A DNA stretch of 26,336 nucleotides from Chara braunii (GCA_003427395.1 BFEA01000448.1:1246812-1273147), one strand, 5' to 3'; positions 7,441 through 16,772 are shown, counted from the stretch's first letter. Made by a program: numbers and translations. The notes: generated from the letters alone by a model not told the origin.

Positions 7441-7752
7441 AAAGATAGGGAAAGAAAGATAATCCAATTATCACAAAGCAAATAACACATCCCACAGATC
7501 AACGTATCTTTTTTCTTTTTTTCTTTTTTTCTTTCTTTTTTCTTTTTTTCTTTTTTTCTCTTTTTCTTTTCTTCTTTTTTTCTTTACCTGCCCCCACCTC
7601 GGCAGATAGGACAGCTACGGTGAGGATGATGTGGGTATTCACAAGGATGCCCAAGGAGAGCTGCGCCAGCACAGCATTCTGCAGGACGGCTAGCACGAAC
7701 CATCAGAGCGCAAAAAAGGGAAAAGAAAAAAGGAAAAGGAAAAAAGGGGGAG
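7211..7752 (+). repeat. 51-bp exact direct repeat bracketing a cassette
   Basis: ATCAGAGCGCAAAAAAGGGA... at 7211-7261 and at 7702-7752 are identical over 51 bp, 491 bp apart. Between them lie the rest of repeat B, a CT-rich tract and the second RING fragment. It could be a partial tandem duplication, template switching or an assembly overlap. Confidence 0.85.
7590..7703 (-). pseudogene. Second copy of the RING-coding fragment
   Basis: About 114 bp matching 3253-3366. On the minus strand it encodes MVRASRPAECCAGAALLG... ending CPICRGGG, the last zinc-ligand pair of the RING-like protein. The upstream part of the gene is absent; the copy stops at CACGAACCAT, where the 51-bp direct repeat begins. 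Confidence 0.7.
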
Positions 7753-7960
7753 ATATATATATATATCGTCATAGTTCCTCTCTCTCGATATATATGTTGT
7801 ATATTTGTTTTCTATTCAATGAATTTGATGAAATAGAGAATATAATAAATTGATAAGATTCTAATTGATTGAGTATTTTTTATTAATTAAAGAGATGATC
7901 CTAACCCAGAGTAAGATCCATAGATACATAAAAAGGAAAGTCGATGTTACTCGCAGACAA
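7753..7960. other. AT-rich block of different composition
   Basis: After a (TA)n run the DNA becomes markedly A/T-rich (TTGATGAAATAGAGAATATA, TATTTTTTATTAATTAAAG). This differs from the GC-rich surroundings and could be organelle-derived DNA, but I cannot match it to a plastid or mitochondrial gene. No gene recognised. Confidence 0.35.
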
Positions 7961-8096
7961 CGATCCATCGGCGTATTTGCTACGGAAGGTCCAAAGAGAG
8001 GGGGCACTTTGTAGGGATCGGATCCAAGTAGCCCGGCGAGCGGGGAAGGTTCGAGGTGCCGGCGGCGCATCGATGCGCGCAAGCGCAATGGGCACG

Positions 8097-8190
8097 GGAA
8101 GAAGAAGAAGAGGAGGAGGAGAAGAAGAAGAGAAGGAGAAGAAGAAGAAGAATAAGGACTGCGGAGGAGGAGGAGAGGAAGGAGGCGGCC
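8097..8190. repeat. GAA/GAG purine-rich low-complexity tract
   Basis: Mostly GAA and GAG triplets. Open frames across it on the plus strand are Glu/Arg/Lys-only and not believable. Confidence 0.9.
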
Positions 8191-8448
8191 TACCTGATAG
8201 TCGCTACCGACCGTGGGCGTCAACAGCCGCAACATGAGGAGGACGGGGACGTAGGTTCTGCAGCTTGAAAATTCGAATTGACCACTATCGCTGCCAGAGT
8301 GTGTTTTGCTTTTCTCTCTGGGCGGACGGTCCGGTAAGGGTCTGATTCAACAACTCGTAGTTAAGGGTACTTTCCGAGAAAAAAAATGGATCCCACACGT
8401 TTCCGCGGCGAGCGGGCCTTGAGAAGGAATCGTGCCGGGTTGGGCGAA

Positions 8449-8451
<3 letters not shown>

Positions 8452-8486
<35 letters not shown>

Positions 8487-8624
8487 GAGAACCATGAAAA
8501 CTTTTATTGCCAAATAAGGAACCGGGGCCGGGAAACCCCACAACATCCCGAGAAACAGGCTGGAAGGCCAGCTCAACCGTGCACAACTGGAAACCGGGGA
8601 CCAAGTCCCACTTGCAGCGGTTTA
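8452..8624 (-). mobile_element. Poly(A)-tailed retro-copy (3' end), minus strand
   Basis: The plus strand shows T34 at 8452-8485 followed by GGAGAACCATGAAAACTTTTATTGCC. On the minus strand this reads AATAAA about 20 nt before a 34-A tail, the mark of a polyadenylated transcript copied into DNA. The insertion interrupts a repeat (TTGGGCGAAGGA at 8440-8451, also at 9436 and 9519). Its 5' extent beyond 8624 is unclear; no coding region recognised. Confidence 0.6.
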
Positions 8625-9088
8625 GTTCCCGTAGCCAGTACTGCACGACACTGTGTGACTTCCTGCGGCAATGTGCGGCTGGTTGACAAACCACGGGCTA
8701 AATCGCGAAAAATAACAGGATTTGAACGTGCTGAATGACAGTAATGATGAAAGGCCGGTCAGTCTGGTAACCAAGGGTATGGCAGCGGCATTGTCGGGAA
8801 AAACTTTTAGTTTCTGTGGAAATACAAGACGATGGATGGTCCCCACGTCTAGCCCGACTGGGGTCAGGCTACGGACGAGGACCGTTCCCTGCGAGTGAAA
8901 GAGCTCATTCCGACTATAACAGCCAACGGGAAACCGCTACATAGCAACATTCAATCCATTCCGTTCGAAGAAAAACATAACCCACCATGCGCCCTACGAT
9001 CAATGTGAATCAGCGGTCAGGAAACGTGTCGCACAAAACACAGGGTCCCGAACTGAGGACTAAACCGCTGCAAGTGGGACTTGGTCCC
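8597..9088. repeat. 28-bp perfect inverted repeat pair
   Basis: 8597-8624 (GGGACCAAGTCCCACTTGCA...) is the exact reverse complement of 9061-9088. The right copy is followed within about 30 nt by GAATAAAAG and an A-rich stretch (to about 9140). Both therefore look like 3' parts of one poly(A)-tailed element family in opposite orientations. Confidence 0.85.
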
Positions 9089-9434
9089 GTGTCCAGTGTC
9101 CCTCAAAATCGAATAAAAGTCCTCCAAAAATGAAAAAAAGGGTTACGTCCAGGCTTATCAATAAAACTTCTGCCCAATCCTCCTCCCAATCAGTTAAACA
9201 GGGCTCTGTGGGATCTAAGGAGGGGAGCTAAAACGCTCCCCATGTCCCACAGGGGACAACAGCCAAATGACAAAACTGCAGCCTACCGCCAGAGTCCAGC
9301 TTAACTAAAGTAGAGTCCCTCCCCCAAGTATCCCAAAACCATTTCCTAGACTTCTGTGAGCCTGGAACTTTCCGTCTGATACAGTCACTTCTAATTATAA
9401 GTCTGATCTGAAGGGCTAAACTGAAACGAAGGGC

Positions 9435-9597
9435 TTGGGCGAAGGAATTTCCACGACCGCCTGACCCCCTACCCGTTCCCCTGAAAGTAGGCGGTTTCAA
9501 TTTTTTTTTTGTGCCAGGTTGAGCGAAGGAATTTCCAAAAGCGCCCGACCCCCTACCCCTTCCCCTGAAAGTAGGTGATTTTCATTTTTGTTTTTTT
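9435..9597 (+). repeat. Tandem pair of a short T-tailed repeat
   Basis: 9435-9510 and 9519-9597 share GCGAAGGAATTTCC, GACCCCCTACCC, TTCCCCTGAAAGTAGG and end in T-runs. A fragment also lies at 8439-8451. Function unknown. Confidence 0.8.
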
Positions 9598-10950
9598 GGC
9601 TTTCCGTTAGTCCACCATTGTCGCATTGTGGTGCAGCCCGTTTTGGCGTATGTGTCGGAAAAGCCCCCAAAATGTCGGGTCTGTGGGTCCCATTTTTTAT
9701 TTATTTTTTTAATGACAAAATCCCGAAGTTATCCCGGCAGTTATCCCGGGAGCATCAGCCGGTTTAGCTTACGAGCCAAGGCTCACCCTCCAACCAAATA
9801 AAGATTCGAACTTACCTAAACCATCCCGCACACAATTTGAAACGGAGCCGGGGACCCCGCAATTCTACCCGGAGTTATCCCGGTGTCTGCCCGAATACCC
9901 TTACAAGGGTATTTGGGCACGTTTTTGCAGCTCGCAGGAAGGTCGCGCCTGATGACAGTTGAGGGCGCGTCCCATTGGTGTTGATTAGAGAGTGTGTGGG
10001 CGTGCACTTTGCGGGCACGCATTAGCCTGACCAAGTTTGGGTCGTAGAAGGTCGTGGGGCGTCGGCAAGACGAATGAGTGTCACGCTAGAGTCTCCGAGA
10101 TGGTCGTAGCCTCGCACGTGCAGACAAGATCGCGGACGGCATGGTATTGATTTAGTAGGACTATGACCAGTGGAGGGCGTCGTCCGACCTATTGAAGGCC
10201 GGCGGTTTCGGGGCCATACCGTGCCAAGTAGTAGGCAGCAGACCGACCTTGCACTACCAATGGTAGGAGCCACCGGTGAGGCCAAGGAAGGGCGACGCTA
10301 ACAGGGGTAGCGAGCGGGTTCTTTCGGCGGGGAGGCGGCAAAAAGGCGTCGTGGCCGGCCCTGAGATGCTCAAATCGCAGTCCTCCCATGGTGGGGCCAG
10401 CGCGTGTGGAAAGACAGCGGAGCCGCGTGGCCAGAATAGCCAAGTACGGGGCCCTAGGAGCCAAGGGCGCAGACCGTAGGAGGGAAGAATGGCCTGAAAT
10501 GCTATTTGCAGGCCGGGCTGGCTGGAAGGCTGCGCCTACTACCTCCAAGCTGGGGCTTAGCCCTATAGGTTACGACACTTACCTTTCACCAGGTGGATCT
10601 TGGGATCGAAGCCAAGGCGGAGCGGCGGAGCAGCGGAGGTGTGCAGGAGCGAACCGAGGGGTTGAGGGTCCCACGGGACTATCCCCCTTGGTTTTGCTGG
10701 GGGAGTCCAGCAGCGGGCCCGTGAGGGTAGGGCCAGGTACAAATGGTCCCCCTCCCCCGTCCGTTTTTCTTTATTCCATTATTTTTTATTTTATTTTTCG
10801 ACTAAATTTTTTATTTTTCCTATTTCTGTTTCTTTTCTTCCTTCCTATTGGAATGAGGTCCTGTACCTGTGCCGGGACCTGCAGATAAACCCAGCGGCAT
10901 CGTTCAGTGGATACATCCACGGACTGCTGGGGCATCTGTGCTCTGAGGCT
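9598..10950. other. No gene recognised; GC-rich DNA with long open frames
   Basis: The region includes the 63-bp repeat at 9751-9813, GC-rich DNA with overlapping frames on both strands (for example minus 10189-10548 and plus 10388-10888, neither with a domain I recognise), a hairpin at 10676-10708 (GGACT...CCCCC / GGGGG...AGTCC), and a T-rich tract at 10765-10850. Confidence 0.4.
9751..9813. repeat. 63-bp dispersed repeat, copy 1
   Basis: AGCATCAGCCGGTTTAGCTT... to GATTCGAACTT, with one mismatch to 18225-18287. The minus strand carries AAGTTCGAATCT, which resembles a Pol III B box, so this may be the tRNA-like part of another SINE; no A box is clear. Confidence 0.85.
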
Positions 10951-10953
10951 GCG

Positions 10954-11053
10954 GTCCTTCGGGACATCCGTTAAAATTGGAACGATACAGAGAAAATTAG
11001 CATGGCCCCTGCGCAGGGACAACATGCATAGAGTCGGGAGCAGCCGGACATTT
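10954..11053 (+). pseudogene. U6 snRNA pseudogene, copy 3
   Basis: The 5' 75 nt are nearly perfect U6 (GTCCTTCGGGACATCCGTTA, ACAGAGA, TTAGCATGGCCCCTGCGCA). The 3' part has diverged (GGGACAACATGCATAGAGTC, GGGAGCAGCCGGACATTT), so the ISL and 3' tail are damaged. No T-run terminator follows. Confidence 0.75.
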
Positions 11054-11264
11054 GAGTGATTGTAGTAGTATGCGGTGGGGTGTCGCTGCTGCGCGCCCGC
11101 TCGGCCGAACTAGGTGCTGGACGCTGCGCCATAGGGACGGCAGGAAGGAGGAAGGTGAAGGAGAGGGAGATGACGAGAGAGAGACAACGGGAAAGGTAAG
11201 AGGAAGGAGACTCACCTGGGAAGGAGCTACGAGCAGTTTACAGGGCAACGGCACAACCTCATCG

Positions 11265-11302
11265 CTGTCTCTTATACACATCTAGATGTGTATAAGAGAC
11301 AG
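11265..11302. other. Tn5 mosaic-end pair: library junction adapter (assembly artefact)
   Basis: 11265-11283 reads CTGTCTCTTATACACATCT and 11284-11302 is its exact reverse complement. The 19-bp sequence is the engineered Tn5 mosaic end, and head-to-head it is the circularisation junction of Nextera mate-pair libraries. It is not native DNA. Sequence on its two sides may come from loci some kilobases apart, and short frames across it are spurious. Confidence 0.95.
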
Positions 11303-11315
11303 CTGTCGGGGTGCA

Positions 11316-11408
11316 GTCCTCCGGGACATCCATCAAGATTGGAACTATACAAAGAAGATTAGCACGGCCCCTGCACAAGGCTGACTTGCGTAAATAGAGG
11401 GGCCGAGC
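11316..11408 (+). pseudogene. U6 snRNA pseudogene, copy 4
   Basis: Recognisable U6 with many changes: GTCCTCCGGGACATCCATCA, GGAACTATACAAAGAAGATT (ACAGAGA box now ACAAAGA), AGCACGGCCCCTGCACAAGG, TTGCGTAAATAGAGGGGCCG. The most decayed of the four. Confidence 0.65.
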
Positions 11409-12430
11409 TCTCTCTTCCGTTGCCATGGTGGATGCTGTCCGAGAAGAGGAGGCAGCGCAGGTTAGTGGGGAAGGGGTAGTATAGGAGTAGAAAGAGAAAG
11501 AGTTAGAGAGGAGGAAGATAGCGCCGGAGGGCGCAGCACCACGAGGAAGGGAGCAGACGAGACAAGCAAAAAAAAAAAAAATCAGGAAGGGGATGAAGCT
11601 GCACGCGATTTCGCGCCAGGTACATTCAGAGGGGAAGGGAGTGAAAACGAGTGTAAATCGTATTGCTCGGCCGTTTCTTGGCCGTTTTTGGCAAATGAAG
11701 ATACTAAACGCGGGTTTTTGGACGTTGCGAGTCTAGTGGTAAGGTTAGAATTGGGTCTCGGTGGTTAGTTTTTGGGTGCTATGAGTTGTAGGCTGCGCGA
11801 TGCTCGGATTGAGGGTGAATCTGTCCAAGTTGTGGCGGAAGGTTCACTCAAAGGTTTGTATGCTGTTGGAACGGGGCGAAAGGGTAAGAAACTCACTGTC
11901 AGGCTGAGTGTGATCTACCAGATGATGAGAGTTACCCCTCTCTCGACACACAAGGCTGGATGGCTATGTGTGACCCCGAGGTTTGGTCATGGATACCGTC
12001 ACCTACTGCGCAGGCCATTAGCAGCATGGGCGTGCGTGGAGCACCGTGGCCATCATCCTGATCCTGACGGTGGACATCTTTACGGTCTTCGTCATTGAGT
12101 TGCTGAGCGCAGTGCCTTTTGGCACTGCCACTATTGTGGAGTTACGACACTCAGTGGGCTATAGGAGCCTGCCTTCGGGATTTCCCTTTGAGTGAACCTG
12201 GCTGTGCAACTGACCGAATGCATCCGTATACTAAGATCAGGCAGAAAGATTGAGAAACACGAGGAAAAAAAGGACAGGGAGAGAGGGTGTGCGATCGGCA
12301 GGGCGAGGGGGTGTGTGTTACTCCGGGTGATGTTGTATGTAGCAACAACTAGCTATGATTACTACCTGTGTGTTATTGAGGAAGCCATTGCTGAGTCACG
12401 CGGCATAGGGGTGTTTTTGGCTGCATGAGC
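11409..12430. other. No gene recognised
   Basis: Contains an A-run (11568-11580), a tRNA-like half near 11735-11760 (GAGTCTAGTGGTAAGG resembles an A box, but no B box follows), an unassigned 108-codon plus-strand frame (11772-12098), and a perfect hairpin GCAGTGCC-TTTT-GGCACTGC at 12109-12128. Confidence 0.4.
12109..12128 (+). other. Perfect 8-bp hairpin with TTTT loop
   Basis: GCAGTGCC and GGCACTGC flank a four-T loop. Isolated; role unknown. Confidence 0.6.
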
Positions 12431-14200
12431 GGTACAAATTGCTGGTATTTCTGAGCTTGGTTACTACCAAGAGTCTTTGGTTGCTGGGCTACTACTGCTA
12501 AGGCACTGGTTACAGTTGTGCCCAGAAGTTACTTCTGTTGCTGGCTCGGCCTACAACAACGCACTGTTGCTGTGGGGGGAGGGACGACATGCCTAGCTGG
12601 ATAACATCTTGCAGGGGAGGAGGAGTGGTGTTCTCATGCTGTGGGACATCGCTGGGTACAAGTTGGGGAAGAACTGGCCATGTCAGCTGTAACACAGCGA
12701 CACTGGAGAGCCACTGCGGCTACATATGTTGCTACTTCACAGTTGACACCAGCATATATTTTGCGGTTGTTGCTATTTAGTCTGGAGTAAAATCAAACTG
12801 CGAGGTGTGGCGGCTAGCTCAGACTACCGCAACAGAGAGAAGTGGGAGAGGACTGGTTGTGGTCGAAATTTTTGGTGTTGCTGCGATGGCGACTGGTTGC
12901 GAAGGTTTGAGCAACAGTTGTGGTTAGCACTAAGACGGACCGGGGCTTGCCCAATGAGATGCAACTATTGCTGCAGGGTCGTTACTGGGAGTCCGATAGT
13001 AGCTAGCCACTATTGCGGAGGTCGTGCCGCGGTTGCGCTTTCTCAGCACGCTATGGGTACGGGTTGTGCTTAATGGGCTGCTATTAAGCCTCTGCGTCAT
13101 CGGTTGTTGCATAGTCTGTATTCCGGTGAAGCTGTTGTTCCTTGATATGTACAGGACGCTGTCTCAAACGGGGCACTGCTGCTGTATGAAGCCACCAGTC
13201 ATCACTGACGCAGCGCTAGTGGGCCTGTGCTGATTAGAGGGCGGTGTTACTAGGCTTTGGAGGCGGGATGCGCCGGTTACTTGGCGATACTCAGAGCAGG
13301 TTGTTACTATGGATGTTGTGTCCCAGTGAGGTGCTGCCACAACGTACGGATTATTGCTGCTGAGTCGGGCTGCCGATACACACAGGTTGGATGCTGTAAC
13401 TGTGCGCCGCGCTGTTGTTGTGCAGGGCGGTGGCTTCCACTGTGCACTACTGTCTGTGACTAGGGCAGTGGTACCCCTGTAATGGAGGAGCAGCCAGTGT
13501 GGCTGACTGAGTATTGTTGTGTCTGTCGCATCAGGCTGGGGTACTATTGCTAGGGCCAGGGGTACAGCTGAGTAATCGAGGTAGCACCTGTTGTTAGTTC
13601 GGTTCTCGTTGCACCGTCCGTACAACACCTGCTTTCTTCAAAAGTACTGACTGAAGGGCACCGTCCACCGCGGCGAGCCGCCATTGTCAAGACTCGAGGC
13701 TTAAGCTACAGCGATAAGAGGGAGCTGCTACAGCAAGGATAACTAAGGCCATAGTATTTGTGTTGCGGCTACCCCACGCCATTGGGACGACTGCTGCAAC
13801 AACTGTTTGTGCGTTCAAGAGTTACCATGACGACTTGAACTGTTGCTCCAGATTGATTGCCAAGGTTTGGTGCTGCGGTACTTCGGTCATTGGGGGCATG
13901 TAGAGCGAGCGGTGCGATTGTTGGGCACATTTGGGTGGAGCGGTGCCTCTAGGCTTGCGGTACGCAGGGCGCCGGACTGTTATCAGAAACCACAACCAAA
14001 CTGGGTGCTGCTGCTGCCCAGGGCGCTGCTCCCCATTTCAGCGTCACCATTGTGCATCATTTCCTCTTCGCGACGGGTCGCTGCTGCGACTTGGAGGGCG
14101 GTCAGGGGACTGTTGGCGCTATATCCGGTCGAGGGTTGGACTGGTTGCTGCTGCGTTTTTCCTGGCCACCATTGCGGGGCCTTCAGGCGCATCAAGACAA
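12430..14200. repeat. TGY-rich degenerate repeat-like region
   Basis: About 1.8 kb enriched in TTGCTG, ACTATTGC, GTTACT and GTTGTTGC words in varying phase. Plus-strand frames come out Cys-rich and minus-strand frames Thr/Pro-rich because of base composition. Stops are common in all frames. It is probably an old, diverged minisatellite; I cannot define a clean unit by eye. Confidence 0.4.
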
Positions 14201-14665
14201 CGAGGCCCTCTCCAGTGAGATTGAGAGCACCTCTCTTGGATCTGAGCGTCTAAAATTTCTCCTTCTGCCCTTCTCAATCTCAGTCTAGTCTATGTTACAA
14301 GAAGAAGGCGGTAGGCGGGATTGCAACCCGTAGGTCCGCGCCAAGGCCTCTGTGGGAGGTTGCCCCACCGATTGCGGGAGCTCTGCCGGAGCCCAGGCGA
14401 GGTTCTGGAGGCAGGGAACTTCAGGTATAATCTCGCTAACCTGTGTGATCCCTTCCCCTACTTGCTATCCCTTGGGTATCTGAATATAATACTATGTCAG
14501 GCTACTGCGTTTTATTTTGTTATGTGTGTCAGGAAATGCATTGTGGAAAGTTAAATGAGTTGCTATATATGAGCGCTCAGATAATCTTTGAGGGAAGTCA
14601 GAAGGAATGAATTGGGGGGAAGGTGGGAGAAAGAGGTTTGCATGCTTTGACCAGGGTCAACCCAA

Positions 14666-16025
14666 GGCTGAGCTCCTCTAAGTTGATGTGGGCTCAGTGT
14701 TGTGTTTTGTTTATGTTTGTTGGGCTGCTTGTATGGGTTTGAGGGCTGGGCCTATCCTAAGTTGGACGGACCAGTCTCTGTTTTTTTTTTGGGTTTCTGA
14801 ACAGGAGGATGGACATCCTAAGTTGGGAGGTCTCAGAATCCTGGTGTTTTTTTTGTGGGTTGCTGAAAACAGAGCTGGGAACACTCTAAGTTGCGTGGAC
14901 TCAGTTCTGTGTGTGTTTTTTTCCGAGGGGGACACAGGCATGAGGCTGAGCGTACCCTTAAGTTAGGGCGGCTCAATCATAAGCCATGAACACAAAAGTC
15001 AACCAAAGTATACAACTTTGATACATACTATACGAACCTATATCATCTGACAGACCGGGCACCCTAAGTTGGGAAAGTCAGTCGGTAAGTCAAGTAGAAC
15101 AATAAGAGGAAAAAAGTGATGAAAAATACAATGAAGGTAACCAGGGCAGGTTGAGCGTACCCTTAAGTTAGGGCGGCTCGGTCCTATGCTCGTAATAAGA
15201 CAAAGGATCAGCAAGTTAGTATAAACTTGTTTTATTTTCCCTTCTAAACACGAGGCAGGGTTGGATGTCTCCCTAAGTTGGGTAGGTCGGACTATCTGCC
15301 TAATAAGAGAGAAACACATATAGTTTGTGTAAGTATCAATGGTTGTTATCATATAATTGTCGTTACGGAGGCTAAGCGTACCCTTAAGTTAGGGCGGCTT
15401 AGTCACACGTCGTCATACTTATTCAGGCAGATCCCGCCCTATGTAACTATACTGTTTAGGCCAGCCATGTGTACCCTTAAGTTAGGGCGGCCTGGTGATA
15501 GGCTCTTGTCGTTGATGTGATGTGGGTTGGACGTACCCTTAAGTTAGGGCGGTCTGACCATTCGTCGTTTGCGCTTGTTCTGTAGGTTGGACGTACCCTT
15601 AAGTTAGGGCGGTCTGACCNACCCTTAAGTTAGGGCGGTCTGACCATTCGTCGTTTGCGCTTGTTCTGTAGGTTGGACGTACCCTTAAGTTAGGGCGGTC
15701 TGACCATTCGTCGTTCGTGTTTGTTCTAGGCAGGTTAGGCTCACCTCTAAGTTGGGGCAGCCTAGTCCTATGCCCTATGTAACCCGGTCTATGAGTTGGC
15801 TAGGCATACCCTTAAGTTAGGGCAGTCTAGCTTTACGCTTCATGTCGTCAGTTCAAGCAGAAGCTTGGCGTACCCTTAAGTTAAGGCGGTCTGATAATAT
15901 GCTTTATGACTAGAGTTTATCTGGAGTTCGGCATGCCCTTAAGTTAGGGCAGTCCAGTTGTGCGTACCTTTACTTGTTTACTTAGGCATGTTGGACATAC
16001 CCTTAAGTTAGGGTCTTGTCTGATC
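14666..16025 (+). repeat. Array of about 19 hairpin units with variable paired outer stems
   Basis: Units, by start-end: 14667-14698, 14744-14776, 14808-14835, 14872-14907, 14944-14978, 15049-15083, 15149-15183, 15259-15293, 15370-15404, 15461-15495, 15525-15559, 15585-15619, 15621-15645 (left arm lost), 15671-15705, 15733-15767, 15798-15832, 15862-15896, 15925-15959, 15989-16025. The commonest design is 35 nt: an 8-nt arm, 3 nt, CCCT, loop TAAGTT, AGGG, 2 nt, an 8-nt arm. Outer arms differ but pair, for example GGCTAAGC/GCTTAGTC, GGTTGGAC/GTCTGACC, GGTTAGGC/GCCTAGTC, GGCTAGGC/GTCTAGCT, GAGCTGGG/CTCAGTTC. The core also covaries (CCTC/GGGG at 15733). Spacing is 60-65 bp in most of the array and about 100-110 bp in the middle. 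Function unknown; it is not a CRISPR, since the repeats are not constant. Confidence 0.8.
15620..15620. other. Ambiguous base (assembly gap) inside the hairpin array
   Basis: A single N follows the right arm of one unit and is followed directly by the core of the next, whose left arm is missing. The flanking 60-bp units are identical, so the copy number here is probably collapsed or uncertain. Confidence 0.9.
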
Positions 16026-16029
16026 CTAT

Positions 16030-16410
16030 GCCATAAGTGAGGGGGTTATTGAAAGGGAGCAACTGAGTGATCTAACGAACTACCTAGGCAAATGTATGTG
16101 GGATTGTGAGAGATGCATGGTCATGTATGATTGTAGGGTCTCACTTGGGGTGTCTTTTCGATAGGTTAGTTGCTTTAGATGCTCGCCAAGTGATGGAGCC
16201 ATAGGTAGGTCAAATGGATGTTGGGAGAGAAACTTGGGATGTAGGTAGGACTGACCCTGCTGGGAGTTAGGCCCAGTGCTAGCCCAAAGCCTCAACTAGA
16301 GGTTGTGTTGGTTGCCATTGAGCCTGAGTCATCAGGCAAGTGTCAGAAGTTAGTCCCAAGTGTAGTTGCTTTGTCTTTCTGTTTTTTCAGCTTTGTATAA
16401 ATCTTGGTAG
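16030..16410. other. No gene recognised downstream of the hairpin array
   Basis: Unique-looking sequence without a convincing frame; a 71-codon minus-strand frame (16080-16295) has no recognisable domain. A TATA-like TTTGTATAAATC lies at about 16392-16403, just before the 16418 motif. Confidence 0.35.
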
Positions 16411-16417
16411 CCTCCAG

Positions 16418-16529
16418 TTCCTACGGGAAGCGCTGCCGAAATTTTTACAAATCTGAAAGAGTTAGTCATTTTTGGGCTCTTAGAAATTATGAAAAGACAC
16501 TTTTCCTACGGGAAGCGCTGCCGGAATTT
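16418..16529. repeat. Pair of 27-bp motifs, 85 bp apart
   Basis: TTCCTACGGGAAGCGCTGCC at 16418 and 16503, each continuing G(A/G)AATTT; one base differs. Each copy can fold (TTCC-TACG-GGAA) and contains AGCGCT. A TATA-like sequence lies just upstream. It could belong to an LTR or promoter, but no matching second terminal repeat is seen. Confidence 0.7.
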
Positions 16530-16558
16530 CGTGAAATTTTGGGAGTTATAATATTTTT

Positions 16559-16589
16559 CAGTTAGGAGTTACTTAGCAGATCCTAACTG
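16559..16589. other. Hairpin with 9-bp stem
   Basis: CAGTTAGGA and TCCTAACTG flank a 13-nt loop. It lies 30 bp after the second 27-bp motif. Confidence 0.6.
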
Positions 16590-16772
16590 ATTAGAGGAGG
16601 TGTTCAACTAATTGGTATTAGTAGAGGAGCTAGAGTACGACTAAGGGGAATGATCTCCCCTTGGCACAGGCATAAGTAGTACGTTCTTTTGGCCTGTACT
16701 GTGATGCAGGTTTTCGTGTTATCATTTGAAGTTTTGATCTGATCAAGCTAAATTGTCAAAAGGATCATTCTT

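Noticed and set aside
10189-10548. Minus-strand 119-codon frame with GPTMGGLRFEHLRAG as a reverse-transcriptase fragment
   Set aside because: A faint resemblance only; no other RT block follows in any frame.
10572-10710. U1 snRNA-like gene (ACACTTACCT near the start, GATCGAAG loop, strong hairpin at 10676)
   Set aside because: No Sm site, stem-loop spacing wrong, and the 5' match is only eight bases.
10997-11285. Open frames crossing 11265-11302
   Set aside because: They begin or end in the library adapter and U6 copy 3; not native coding sequence.
12807-13628. Cys-rich secreted proteins in the plus-strand frames
   Set aside because: The Cys content comes from TGY-rich DNA; there are frequent stops, no signal peptide and no spacing pattern.
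14666-16025. CRISPR array
   Set aside because: Units are palindromic but not constant, the arms vary, spacers are related to one another, no cas-like gene is near, and the context is eukaryotic.
14944-16025. Interstitial telomere repeats (TTAGGG in the core)
   Set aside because: TTAGGG occurs once per unit as half of a hairpin and never in tandem; it is explained by the stem.
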